Part shown: one piece after another, positions 1-12,700 of the stretch
Numbering within the stretch: the stretch's first letter is position 1
How the letters are laid out: each line of letters opens with the position of its first letter
NCBI GenBank assembly: GCA_030248065.1
Contig: JASAMV010000920.1
Coordinates: 1-64,000 of the forward strand
Direction of reading: 5' to 3'
Source of the DNA: Rhynchonema sp. JSB1_4
Lineage: Eukaryota; Nematoda; Chromadorea; Monhysterida; Xyalidae
DNA length: 64,000 bases
Made by a program: the position numbers and the translations under genes
Notes under the pieces: model-generated
Told to the model about the DNA's origin: nothing
Database searches by the model: none
Seen by the model: the letters and a program-made list of their open reading frames with translations, nothing else

Positions 1-540
1 GGCAAGTCGACCCACTAACCAATGTAGAGAACCCGTTGGCCCATCTATTTCCACACGAACTTCACGTTGAGCGCGTTAACGTCGAAAAGCATGCCAAAAT
101 CCGTGCCCAAATTTGTACAGAAGCACCACTAAATTAGCTAATCCTCAACATCAATTTTCTTCCCGCTTTGTGTCAGATTAGCCGAACTTTAACATTTGAC
201 TCCACCCGTCAAAACGTCCTGTAGAAGTGACCGTATCCACCAACTTAACGGATGGAATTTTTAGCTGACTTTCTAAGGTTTGTCCCAGCAATTATCTCAA
301 GTATACTTTTTTTGTTCAACTTTGACCTTCCATAAATCACCGGGCTGCCGCCAAAGCTTGTTATCGCGCGCTCTACTGAACAATACTAGTACATTTCGCC
401 AAACCGATTCCTGGCAAATGGGGATGTTTTTGTGTGACAGAGTTCTGCTACAGTAACGGTCGCCGGGCAACTGAGCAAAGTACATTTTTTTGAGCAAGAC
501 CACTTTAAGCAAGAAAAAAATGGCACACTAAAACTCTTAT

Positions 541-600
541 GGCTTAGGCTTGGGCTGATTTAGGCATCAGGCTTAGGCTTAGGCCTACCTTATGCTTAGT
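541..600. repeat. degenerate TTAGGC-like interstitial repeat
   Basis: Several imperfect copies of GGCTTA/TTAGGC follow each other with interruptions. TTAGGC is the telomere unit of nematodes. Comparable short runs occur at 4741-4790 and 15400-15430, so this is a dispersed interstitial pattern and not a chromosome end. It is too short and degenerate to fix the taxon. Confidence 0.5.
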
Positions 601-3600
601 TTTTTGTTTGGGCGTAGGCCTATTTGTTTTTAGGTGCTGCCCTTTTGGCCTCTGCTCTTTTTCACTTGCTCAAAGCGGTCTTGCTCAAGCGTGCTTTGCT
701 CGATTGCCCGTCCGCCACAGTAACAATAATAAGTGACTTTGGTTGGGTCATTAATTTTGCCGCTCCGCAGCAGCTTTGCGGTAGGCCTGCCTGCGGTTCC
801 GATTGTCGTGTGCAAAAAAACGTGTTCACACGCAAATGGAAAATACCCACGTCAAATGACTTTTGTTTTCCCAGTAGAAAAAACTTTTCGCGTAACAGAG
901 GCTGTATGTACCTGATGCCAAGGCAATACGTTGAAACCTGGCTGATGTTTCAATTAATTAGTTCCTGCTAACCGTGTCCATTTATGTACGCGATTGACTC
1001 AATTTTCATAAACAGCTTGTATTCAGGGTAAACCGTCTGAGACAGCGACAAATGCTTGATTATTAGTCACGGTTATATCTTCAGTTTGAAACACAATAAC
1101 AACGAAGTATAAAAGTATCAAATTATGGGTGTTTGTTAGTCACTCTTGATGGTGTATATTTGCAATGCTTTAGTTTGTGCCTGGTCTGGATTGAAGCTCA
1201 AATTCATCATGCTGGCAGTTATTTATGAATGCAGTACGCTCAAACGCGCTGGCTGAAGTCGCACTCTGCGCAGCCAAACAAGAGACGCAACAGCACTACG
1301 AAAATAAAAAAATCGAAACTATAAGCTGCACTTCCGAACTTCAGAACTCCAGCCCAGCGTGGTGCGCAAGCACGGCGCATGCGTGTCTTCTTGTTGAAAC
1401 CCTTTTAGGTTCATTTATGAATCTCCGGTTTTGCCATAAAGATACTTGGGAATCAGGCCTCATCATTACACGTACTAACTGTGGGCTTCTTTTCTTTTCG
1501 TTGCTTGTTTTGCCTGATAATGCCGTTTATTTCACTGGCTATGACGTAGTTTTGGCCAACTCCATTACCAGCCCTTGATTAATGTCCCTGCTGCGGCGGG
1601 CATCGTCAAACTTTACGATGGGCTCAGTCCGGTCATAAATTATCCTCAGATTTGTTCAGCTGCAGATATTTATTTGTCCCCGCTCTTTTTATTGTGACAC
1701 GATCGGGAGCGCCGCCGGCACTATTAGATACAAGAGAATATTTTTAGCAGGACCACGGGATTTCAGCACGTCAACAAGGTATAGCTTATGATGGGTATTT
1801 GGACGTCATCAAAATATATTTTTGAAAGCGACAGCCGAGGGTCGATCACCGAACTTTGCTATATCGGCTCGGCTTGCAGATGCACCATTAAACCCCTGTG
1901 CCACTCTTTTTTTAGAATTTGTCGACAAATTGATTTTTTTTCAGGCGTTCCGTCGGATGGGATTAGCCGCTCTCACATTGTTAGTTGCAACTAAATTCTG
2001 ACTAGTGCCGCATTTACAACAAGCCGGCGCTTTTGCACTGCTTTGAATATACGTACATAGTTTCAGGCTTCATGAAGGGTTTTTGATGCACAGTGTATGA
2101 AAGCACGTAAACTGTATGCTGTTCCAACTTATGCGCACGTTACCAAGGTTTATGAATAGTTGCAACATTATTTTCCATTAGGACGTTGCAGCTACATAAA
2201 GCCAATGTTCGAGAAAGCCAGAGCCGAAAGCAAAGAATGAGCGAACAGCTGACTTGACATGTGGCCACAACAGACCAAAATTAAAAAAGTGCTGAAAAAA
2301 GTCCAGAAAGCCGAGAGTCCAAAAAAATTCACACGCGCCCCCACCAGCCAAACAGCAACATTGCCTTACCAACTGTATGGGCGAAGTTGAGTGACAAAAT
2401 TTGCTCGTTTTTTCGCTTGCTTTGTTGACTGTAGAAATTTTCCGCTTACAGATTTAGCCATGTTTTTGATTGTTCACCGGAATGCATAATAAAACCATTT
2501 TCCAATTTTAATGACCAAATACATTTTTATGACGTTGTCAGATGTCGCGAGCTGCATTGTCCTGTCACATCATACATGTATTTGTATAGATTTCGTAATA
2601 ATTTTCACTTGACCAAACATTTGTGAAAATGTTTCGACCGCGTAAAATCTTTCATTTATGCATTAAAAATGGTTCAAGTTTTTTGTTTTAGTCGAGTGTC
2701 TCTTTCGCATCAGGCCCTTGAAGCGCAGCCCATTCCATGACCATGAAGATGCACAATAATTCCGCGTGTTTCCCATTATTTTGTCCATGAAGTTTGTGCT
2801 GGGTGGATATTAGCAACCAGTCGACATGTCCATAAAAATAACCAAGCTGTCCGGCGCTCACTTCAGCCGTCATTAATCATAGTCATCGGAGACTTTGCCT
2901 TTTTCCTTTTCCTGTCGCGATACGCATTCCTCTCTGTGTATATAATACTTATTGTTTGGACACGAAAGTCAGGGCAACATAATATTGTATTGTGCAGCTG
3001 TAGAACTTCACGCGAGGATAAAAAACCAGCTCGTGCGTGTGCGTTTTTGGCGTCACCACACGTGGTCCTGGTTTTTGATGCATTCTCACTGACAGTCAAT
3101 GAGCGCCGCCAGTCAATGAAAACAAGTCGAAACTCAGGCACACAAATCTCGAAAATGCGCCGCGACGCTGAGCAGCAGGTAGATGTTGTGCATATGCATG
3201 AAACGTATAGTATTCTGCACTGCAGCCGCAGAATTTGAATGAGTTTCACTCGAAAATGGATTGGCTCCTCATTGAAGCTTCGGCTTATATTCGTGGTATC
3301 AAAGCATATCGTTTACTCTCATCGTCAACTCACTGCTGCCATGTATGCTATGTAAATGCTCGTTCAGGGATGCTTGAATTGAACAATTAGCCGAATTTTC
3401 ATGTGGTCTCTTTTTGCAGTGCCCCGCAACGTTAGTCCGCCTGCTTCATGGCAAGGATAATATCGCACTGGTGATATCCTTAGTTACCAAGTGGTGTCCA
3501 CTTATAATCCCCGAATTTCCACTTCTTGTCCCAGGGTGACTATATGGATGGAAACATCAACACTTTGGCCGTTTTGATGTTCGTGTGGGGCATATTCTGA

Positions 3601-4786
3601 TTGATATACTGCGCTTGTCAGACTATGTGTTGGAACACAGCAAACAAAGTCGGCTGCTGACCGCGACATAATCCGTAAAATACAGTTTGATAAACGACAC
3701 GTTTCCACTTTTCCACCCCCTGAGAATCTTTCCGCTTGGGTCACATTATTTTCACAAAAATACAAAAAGTTCTCCATTTTCATGCACTGGTGGTAGTCCC
3801 CGGGAACTGTAAGTGGAAACACACCGCAATAAAACACAGTGGTGAGCAAAGAACTGAACAAGCCCTCTATCACATGCAAGTCACTCCAAAAACGAAAAAT
3901 AGCGCTGACATACATACATGTATGTACAGATAATCAGGCCACGAGTGCCCGAGTTTCTCTCTCTTCCTCTTTCTTTCACTCTTAATGCCCCAAATTATGT
4001 AGCACCCTTTTCGTCCTCTCTCTCTTTTCACATGTCGTGTCGTGTGCAGAATTAAATTACAGTTTCTGGCACCTAAAGCCGAGTGAAGCAAACACACAGG
4101 TTTACAGAGAGTCGCACTTTCGACTATACAAAAGAGGTGTGGAAATTCCTTGTGGCAAAGAACTGTCGCTTTTTTATATGAACTGAAGCGGCAGGCAAAA
4201 AATGTCGCAAGTATTGCCGTGTTAAGGTGTGTGCCTTTGGAGGACTTTCTTCGGGCACTAAGTAAAATGTGCCTATTACTGCATGTATATGGCGCTGCGG
4301 GTGGACTAAGGTTAATGCGAACAAGTTTGAAAGCCCAAAGTAAGGCCACACAACACTTTCAGGAAACGGTGCAAGACTGATTAAGGTTCTCACGGCCCTA
4401 CCGCCCAGGTATTTTGGTCTCAGAAGGAGGACAATTAAGTGTATATCAGTCGGTCGTACGTAATTTGCATGTACAGTATGTGGCAGAACTATACGTCTGC
4501 GATCGGAAATTTGAAAACATCGAATTACAATGTATGTATATACTTGAGACTTTTGCTAATAATAGATGCACTGGTTGTCCGCAATCCTGTCTGCGCTGCT
4601 GACACTTGCGGACACTCCGGTTACAGTGTGTGGCGGAAAGTTCAGTGACGACGCCCACTGCACAAATACCGCTGTACACGTCCTAACGACAGGGTACGAA
4701 AATACAACGGCATCCGTTTTTTTTACTAACCTTACATATTAGGCTTGAGCACAGGCTTAGGCTTGAGATTAGGCTTAAGCTTGGGC

Positions 4787-5115
4787 TTAGGCCGCTCTCT
4801 GACAAAAGCAAAAAACAAAAAGCAAAAAGTTCACAGCACACTTTTTGCTTTTTGCTTTTGTCAGAGAGCAAAAGCAAAAAGCAAAAAGTTGTGAAGCGCG
4901 CGCACAAGCAGCAAACACTAGCGTGTTCCAGACCTACATACATAAAAAAAATTTTTGATTTTCGGGTTTGTGCAGCCTGGTTTTGGGCATAAAAAGTCAT
5001 GATGACTTTTTGCTTTTTTCAAGTTTTTGCTTTTTGCTTTTGCTCTCTGACAAAAGCAAAAAGCAAAAAGTGTGTAAACTTTTTGCTTTTTGCTTTTGTC
5101 AGAGAGCGGCCTAAG
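4787..5115. repeat. palindromic AAAAAGC-rich foldback element
   Basis: The left end (CTTAGGCCGCTCTCTGACA) is matched by its reverse complement at about 5097-5115, so the ends form a long terminal inverted repeat. The inside is made of GCAAAAAGC and GCTTTTTGC runs in both orientations, giving several nested hairpins. It contains no ORF of note and looks like a non-autonomous foldback element whose termini include TTAGGC. Confidence 0.6.
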
Positions 5116-5514
5116 ACTTACGCCTTCCGATTACATTTCTCTTTGAGTGGCCGCTGTTGATGAAAAGCGGCGGTTTTTTGCCCCGCTGTTTTTTTTGTCC
5201 GCCACACCCTAATCACAACATACTGTGGGCGCCACATTTTCATAACAAACCAAAATTACAGTTATTAGTCGTTGGCAGTACCGCTAGCTACCTAAGCAGT
5301 CCAAGTGCAAAAGCCATCCAGCTGTACTGTCTACATTGGGTGGAATTCACGAAAGGGGTGAGTGAAGGTGCGGTGTGTGCGAAATGGACTTGAATGGATA
5401 GTGGTGAAACGTTGTGATGTGGCATGGGTCTCTCTCCTCGCAATATTATTTTTATGCTTTTGGCTCAGTTGCAGTTTATTCATTGTTACCGAGGATCAAA
5501 CACTACCGTAACGG

Positions 5515-5665
5515 TGTCAGCACGCAGGAAGTTGTCATTATCACTTGAACAAGCACCATTCCACAGAGGTGATCAGATAAACGCGAAGTGCGGAAAGTTA
5601 CAATTACGTAGGTATACGTTCTTATCTGATCACCAATTTCCGCATTCCGCATTTATCTGATCGCA
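5515..5665. mobile_element. TIR element fragment, family L (AGATAAATGCGG ends)
   Basis: Contains GATCAGATAAACGCG and, inverted, CGCATTTATCTGATCGCAG. The same arrangement recurs at 46871-47181, including the preceding GTCAGCACGC segment. It is a short non-autonomous element with no coding capacity. Confidence 0.5.
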
Positions 5666-6752
5666 GCCGAGGTGATGTCTGCCAACTTGACAAGTCAGCA
5701 TTTTTTCGCGTTTTTGCCCTTTTTCCAGGCAAATTTCGTTAAATTTCACCGAAAATGAGACTTTCTAAGAAATTTTTTATCAACCAATGGGCCCACTCAG
5801 CTCTCCACTGAAGTACCGCATATTTCGTGAGTTCCACCCAGTCTCACAGGAATGCAGAAGCATAGCGGCGCAGCAACCCCAGCCACAAAAATTATCAACT
5901 CCCCCAACAGTTACAGTACGTTTCCATCAGCCAAAGCTTGCCGCTATCTACTCCATCCATAATGCTGACTACCGGTGCCTTGTTACATAAGCTTGCCTTG
6001 ACACCACGGAGTCATGGCTTTTCCACGAATTTTGCTACCATACTTTTGTGGTATAGGGCTTTGATAGGACTGTTTTGATGTTCCGCGCACATGATTTCAA
6101 TAATCTACAACCATAACTGACACGTGTGTCGAAGGCGAATACCTCCAAAACGAAACTATCCGTACGCTGCGGTGACACGAAAATTTATGTGCATCGCATG
6201 ATCATGATAATGCCACGCATAGCATCGATTTTTTCTGATTTGAGCTGTGCAAAGGGAAGTGCGGAAGCAGGAAGAAGTGCCAAAGGTTAGGTGTGTGGCA
6301 TTAATATTCTGATCATTTGCGGTTGGCGTGTCCTCAAAATATTTACAACTCAGGCGTGACGTGCGAGTCTGTCCCCTCCAGGCCTCCGCGTGTGTGTCAC
6401 AGTTTATTAGCAGTGCTCATTTTATCATTAGGATTGATGCGAGTTTTTATATAGCTGTTTTGCGCGCGCTGCATGCTTTGTGTTGCGTGGCAGTCGTTTA
6501 TGACGCAAAGCCAAAACTTTGCCCGTTATGATGCAGTGTTTGTTTTTACAGCTTACTGCCGGACTTTTGCAGAAGCTCATGAGCCGAAGTTTTCATTTCG
6601 CGACTTTTTCTATGTAAGTAATCAGGGTTGTGCATATGCAAATGTGCGTGCTACCTCGGTTGAACTCCAGGAACACCTAGCCAAAAATCGCTGAATTTTC
6701 AGATTATACCCAAAAATAAATAAAATTCACAAAAAAACAAACTCAACAAAAA

Positions 6753-9700
6753 ATGACCAACCGAGTCACCGAAAACAACGCAACGTGCGTTGAAGCGCTG
6801 CAAACCCTGTTCGTCAAGGCGAATAATTCCATCGCAAGGTTCCAGCAGCTGACGGTCGGACAATGCATCCCGCACTTTGATGGCTCGGTCTGTTGGTCCC
6901 AGTCTCAGGCCGGTACCGTCACGGGCGAATCGTGTCCATTTGTGTTCTGCGACAGCTGTGATGTTTCACGCGAAGGTATACGCTGGCGGGGAGATTGCTT
7001 TATGTTGAGAGGTTTATTGACCACCCCTGACAAGAAAGCACAGAAACCCAGGTAGAAAGTTCGTAGCTTATTGTGCGGAATCTGATTGCGTCGTTTCTGT
7101 TGCTCCCATTTTTACCGGTTTTTATAGACGGCCCACAGAAACTGAATTGTGTCGTGCCCAACCCCTACCACTACCACCTCGCCTATGCATGCCAGGTATA
7201 CATATACAGTAGGTAACAGGTGTGGGTACTTTCAGTCCTGTGGACCAGGCCCAGGTCATCGTCAGTGCGAATGCACCGCAGATTCAGCCATGTAACGGCA
7301 GTATATTGTTAGGGTTGACGGCATAACCCCAACAATATACGGTTTGTTTTATGCTCGCATAAAAACATGCTCACGTTCCGTTTTCATGAGACTCTTCACG
7401 TCGTTATCAGTTGAAATTTTATTTTTAAAACGTTGACACGTTTATTTTTGAGATGAAAATCCAAGCTTTTGCCCCCCCAGGCCGTCTCGCATACCGTGAG
7501 TGTCACGAAAATGGCACGTGGGGCGCTGCTGACTGGTCCAGCTGCATCAATATCATGACTAGTAACCAGCATTGCTATGAATCCGTCTGTAATCAGGTCT
7601 GTCCGTGGTCTATTTTTGTTTAAGTAAAAATTTTTCATTGTTTATTCATGATCAAAATTATTATCTGAGTAAATCAAAGATCATTTGTGCGATTAAACAT
7701 CATGGTGGATATCAAGCTTGGTGATCGGATGTGACTTGCCTTTATTGCCCGGAATTCTTGCGTTTAAAAAGAATATTAAGAAATTTCGTCCTGATTATTA
7801 GTATTTTCTTTTTAGCTCGGTGGACGTCTTTTTACCTGGAGTGAATGAGTGGTTCACAAAACTTCTTAACACATCCCTAAAATTTAACAAAGTCACGTGC
7901 ATGCCCAAAAGGCAGACTGATCACATCCGATCCGATCACCAAGTTTGTTATCGCTCGGTATGTTTTTTCAGTGCAACCCCGACACGAGCAGAGAAGTGCT
8001 GGTCTACATCAGCTTGACGTTTAGTCTTGCCTCATTGTTGTTACTGTGCGTCTCATTGGTCATCTTCAACGCCTACAAGTTGGCTGAATTATCATTTAGG
8101 CCGCGTACAATGGAACATATTTCTGGAACTTTCTTTATTCAATGTCAAAAATTCCAGAAATAGTTCCATCTGTATCTGCACGCGGACTTATTGAAGAAAC
8201 AGGCTTTGTCGAAAATTTCAGCTTTGTGTTCTTTTGAGTCAGGAAAATCTGCGAAAAAAACGAAAAAAAGCAATCAAAAACGAAATATTCCAGAAATATT
8301 CAATGTCGTCGACTAACCATTCACAAACATCTGGCTGCCGCATTTGTGCTTCGTGTGTTGGCGTTTGTTGTGTGGACGCTGGTCCAGAAGAACTACATGT
8401 TTATGGACTGCTTCAGACAACGTCCGTTACACAACTGGGTTGGTATAAAATATGTTGTTGTTATATTATAAAGTTATTAAAAAAAGCAACATCTGAGATT
8501 CCAAAAAAATTTGTTTATTTTTGTTTTAATAACCACCTTTTTTTTAAACAACCCTGGGGAACAAAAAAACTTTTTGAGATTGTATTCTTCTTTTTGTTGA
8601 TTAGAAATCTACAGTTTGGCTGAATAACGACATTGAAGCAACTGTGCAAAAGCAACCAGGAGTCATTTTCGTCCGGTTTTCGCCGGCAAACTGCGCACCA
8701 GAACATTGCCAGTGAACATTGTATGTGTACAACAACACGAGCCCTAAGCTCCAATGAAACATTATCCATCGTACATACTAAAATATCGTAGTGGTCAAAC
8801 ATCGCTTGTAAAACACTGGTCATATTCACTGGTGCAGCCAGCTAACTGGCTGATGTTTCACGCAAACCATTGCTTTATTTTCCAGGAATGGCTATGCAAA
8901 GCCCTGCTCTGGTTCGTAATCTATTTCCAATGCACCTCGATATTCTGGATGTCTGTGGAGGGCTGCTATCTAGTCAGTCGCTTCACCGTGTTTGCCATGC
9001 GCAGCACGGAGGGACCTTTCTGGGCGTATTGCCTCGTTGGATGGGGTTAGTGTTGTGAAACATCATTTTTAGTGGCTTTAGTGTTTGAACACAGCTTGCT
9101 GAACGCTTGGATCTCAATATTGGTGTTGGAATTGTATGTAAAGGCAGTCTACGGGAGGTTGTCACTCAGCCCCCGAATACCGTAACCCACCGTAATTTTG
9201 ATCTGCAAGGATCGTGTCGAGACCATTTTGTTTTTTATCTATGTTTTGCGTGTTAGCGCCAACACCAACCAACATTTCGACGTTTTGGTGATCGACGCGC
9301 ACGATGACAATTTGCAGCTTGCTGCCGCTAATACACGTGTGGATAAGCAGCGATCAGCATGGGTCTCGCAACGATCTCGCTTGCGATGGGTTACGGTATT
9401 CGGGGGCTGAGTGACAACCTCCTGTAGACTGCCTTTTATGTATAGGCAAACTACACGAACATGAGCTCGATTTCGCGGCTGGCAGAATGCTGAACCATTC
9501 TGACGCGGCTGCTGATTTGAGAACAGTTACACGTTGAAGAATACAAAGTGGGGCATGATGATTTTCTCTTTCAATTCGTTTTGAATACACACCACCTTCG
9601 ATTTTATGCAAAACGCATGACAACATCATGTGTGGACATATAAAAACACCCGGCTTGTTGGATGTTTAGACAAAGATGGCCAGCTGAGCGATGTTGCACT

Positions 9701-12700
9701 GGTTGACGACCTGGGTCTAAGAAATTGAGCTGTCAATGTCTGGCTGTCACCTTGGGAGTCCGGGAGTAACCAACAAAGAACAGCAAAATAAAATAAACCA
9801 TTTTTACGCACCAGATTGCACGCAATACCAACATATCAATACAGTATGCATATCATGATGTTTCACGCTCTTCAGGTCTTCCAATCGTGCCCGTGGCCGT
9901 ATGGACGGTACTTCACAGTCAGTTTGCGGACACTGGCGTCTATTGTTGGGCCGGGTTTACGAATAGTCCGTATTTTTGGATACTAACTTCGGCGCTCGGA
10001 TTTGCGCTGACGGTGAGAGAGAATTTTTAACTTTCTTTTCCACAAATTTTGAAAAATCGAGCGTTTTTCAAAAAGTTTCAGCTGAATGCCTTATTTCTGC
10101 TCACGATACTCGTGATTTTGATGCGAAAATTGCGCGCAGAAAGCACGGCCGAATCGAAGAAAATCTGGTCAGCTGTCTCTATCTTTTCTCACTGAGGTGT
10201 TTATTGAAACATCACAGATTTCAGGGCCACAATCAAAGCGACTTTGCTGCTTGTCCCACTACTGGGCATATCGAACATTCCTCTATTCTACGAACCAGAA
10301 AACGCCTCTGCCGGTTATCATATGATCAGTGCAATATTACAGTATTCGCAGGTTCGGGGGTGTACTGTAGGATTACGGTAGTCTAAATTCGGTTACGGTA
10401 GTAGACCTGAGTTGTACTCAGGGTTGGATTTAAAAAAAAATAAAAATTTTTTTGTAAAAAAAAATTAAAAAAAAGTTGGCCACTTTTTTTATTTTAAAAT
10501 TTTAAAAAGTAAGTCCACTTTTTTATTATTTTTTCACTTTTTTTCGGAATTTTCTGACTTTTTTTAAGGTAAAAAGGCATATTTTCATGTGTTTTCTTGC
10601 CCATGATTCTCAAAAAATTGCCTGCGGCGCTTATATTTCAGTTTGAAATGGTGTTGTCATGGACTCATACAGTTCCCAGACATCCCAACAACAGCTGCAT
10701 GTATAATATAGGACACCCCATACCGTATACCGTACAGTTATTGAGCGTGTCGTAAGCTATCGACAGACTCCACGTTGCTCGCCTGTTTGCAGTTGTGCGG
10801 ATTAGCTATTTGTTGCTTTTGTGACACAAAATAAGTATGGTGTGAGTCTTTATCTCTCTTCAAATCTATCCCCAAATTCACAAACAGAAGGTTGGTCTTC
10901 CCTTTGTCATATACAGTATGTATACCCACAGCACAGTTACCTTCGAATTTCTCAAAGTTATGACCAAGGGGATTAGATCGCAGGTGATTACGTAAACATG
11001 CAAGTCAGTGGAAAAGTTCTCTTTAGTGTACCTCAAAACATACCTTACTAACATGATTTCAGAAATTTCATTCTTGAAGAAATCAATTTTTTGGGGGTCC
11101 GGAATAAAAAAAAGTGATTTTTAAAAAAAAAATTTAAAAAGTTTTTTTTTAAAAAAGTTCGATAATAAAAAATTTTTTTAATCCAGCCCTGGTTGTACTG
11201 TTGTTCGATGTGTGGTACAGAAAGCATCACATTGGCACAAAGAGAGCACGGATCGGACTACGTAGAAAGTCACATTGATTGATATAAATCGATCTATGTT
11301 TCTCTCTTGGACACGAAAAATTCTACAAACGAGCGTGAGGTGCCCGGCCTAACCCGACATGAATTAACTAAGTCACCTTTGTGTTTCAGGGAATTTTCAT
11401 CGCGCTGCTCTACTGTTTCTGCAACAACGAAATTCGCCAGTCCCTCAAACGGCACATGCTGAAATCGCCGGCTTTTGAAACGATCTTGTAAGTGGACCAT
11501 TTCAATTTGTTTCAGTCATTTTTGATTCCGTTCAATTGAAATAAAATGCATAAGTCCCCAGAGCCTAAGCCCATACTGTAGGTTAGCCCTTTTCGACATA
11601 AAGCTGTTATGTTTCCTTCCGCAGAAAGCGCGTGTCCACAGGCAGTACTTGGTTCGGGCGAACGAGGTACACGATTAGAGTATGGCTGAAAAGTACACCT
11701 GGCTCGGTTCATAATAGAGCATGATCAAGGCTGCGTAGAGTAGAGATGGAACTACTATTTCTGGAGCTCGTCATTTCATCACACATTTCAAGTCACAGAA
11801 CTAATTTGAAAGCTTGGAACTTTTTTCTGGAACTTTTCAAAACATTGACAGATTTACAGCCACGTGCGAGAGGCATGCAACATACATATGTATGCAGGGT
11901 TGGATTAAAAAAAAGTAAAATTTTTTTTGTAAAAAAAATTTTTTTTAAAAAAAAGTTGGCCGCTTTTTTTATTTTAAAATTTTAAAAAGTAAATCCACTT
12001 TTTTTATTATTTTTTCACTTTTTTCGTTATTTTCTGACTTTTTTAAGGTGAAAAGGCATGTTTTCATGTGTTTTATTGCCCATGTTTCTCAAAAAATTGC
12101 CTGCGGCGCTTATATTTCAGTTTAAAATGGTGTTGTGATGGACTCATACAGTTCCCAGACATCCCAACAATAGCTGCATGTATAATATAGGACACCCCAT
12201 ACCGTATACTGTACAGTTATTGAGCGTGTCGTAAGCTATCGACGCACTCCACGTTGCTCGCCTGTTTGCAGTTGTGTGGATTAGCTATTTGTTGCTTTTG
12301 TGACACAAAGTGATTATGGTGTGAGTCTCTGTATCTCTCTTCAAATTTATTCCCAAATTCACAAACAGAAGCTTGGTCTTCCCTTTGTCACATACAGTAT
12401 GTATACACCCACATTACACACACATTACCTTCGAATTTCTCAAAGTCATGACCAAAAAGGGATTAAATCGCAGGTGATTATGTACGTAAACATGCAAGTA
12501 AGTGGAAAAGTTCTCTTTAGTGTCCCTCAAAACATACCTTACTAACATGATTTCAGAAATTTGATGCCTCAAGAAACCAATTTTTTGGGGGTCCGGAATA
12601 AAAAAAAGTGATTTTTAAAAAAAAATTTTAAAAAGTTTTTTTTTAAAAAAAAAGTTCGATAACAAAAATTTTTTTTAGTCCAACCCTGTATGTATGTATT

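Larger units (their letters stand above)
1..6752. other. 5' flank with no recognisable gene
   Basis: I examined both strands and found no reading frame with recognisable protein character or a phase-consistent exon chain. The stretch holds degenerate TTAGGC-like runs (541-600, 4741-4790), an AAAAAGC-rich palindrome (4787-5115) and a TIR-type fragment (about 5515-5665). The 5' untranslated part of the GPCR probably lies near its 3' end. A small or fast-evolving gene could be missed here. Confidence 0.5.

Noticed and set aside
541..600. True telomere or chromosome end
   Set aside because: The TTAGGC-like units are degenerate, short and flanked by ordinary sequence.
7128..7195. Exon-like segment in GPCR intron 1 (DGPQKLNCVVPNPY) with AG and GT borders
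   Set aside because: Including it breaks phase with the exon at 7481, while joining 6975 directly to 7481 restores the class B pattern before ECHENGTW.
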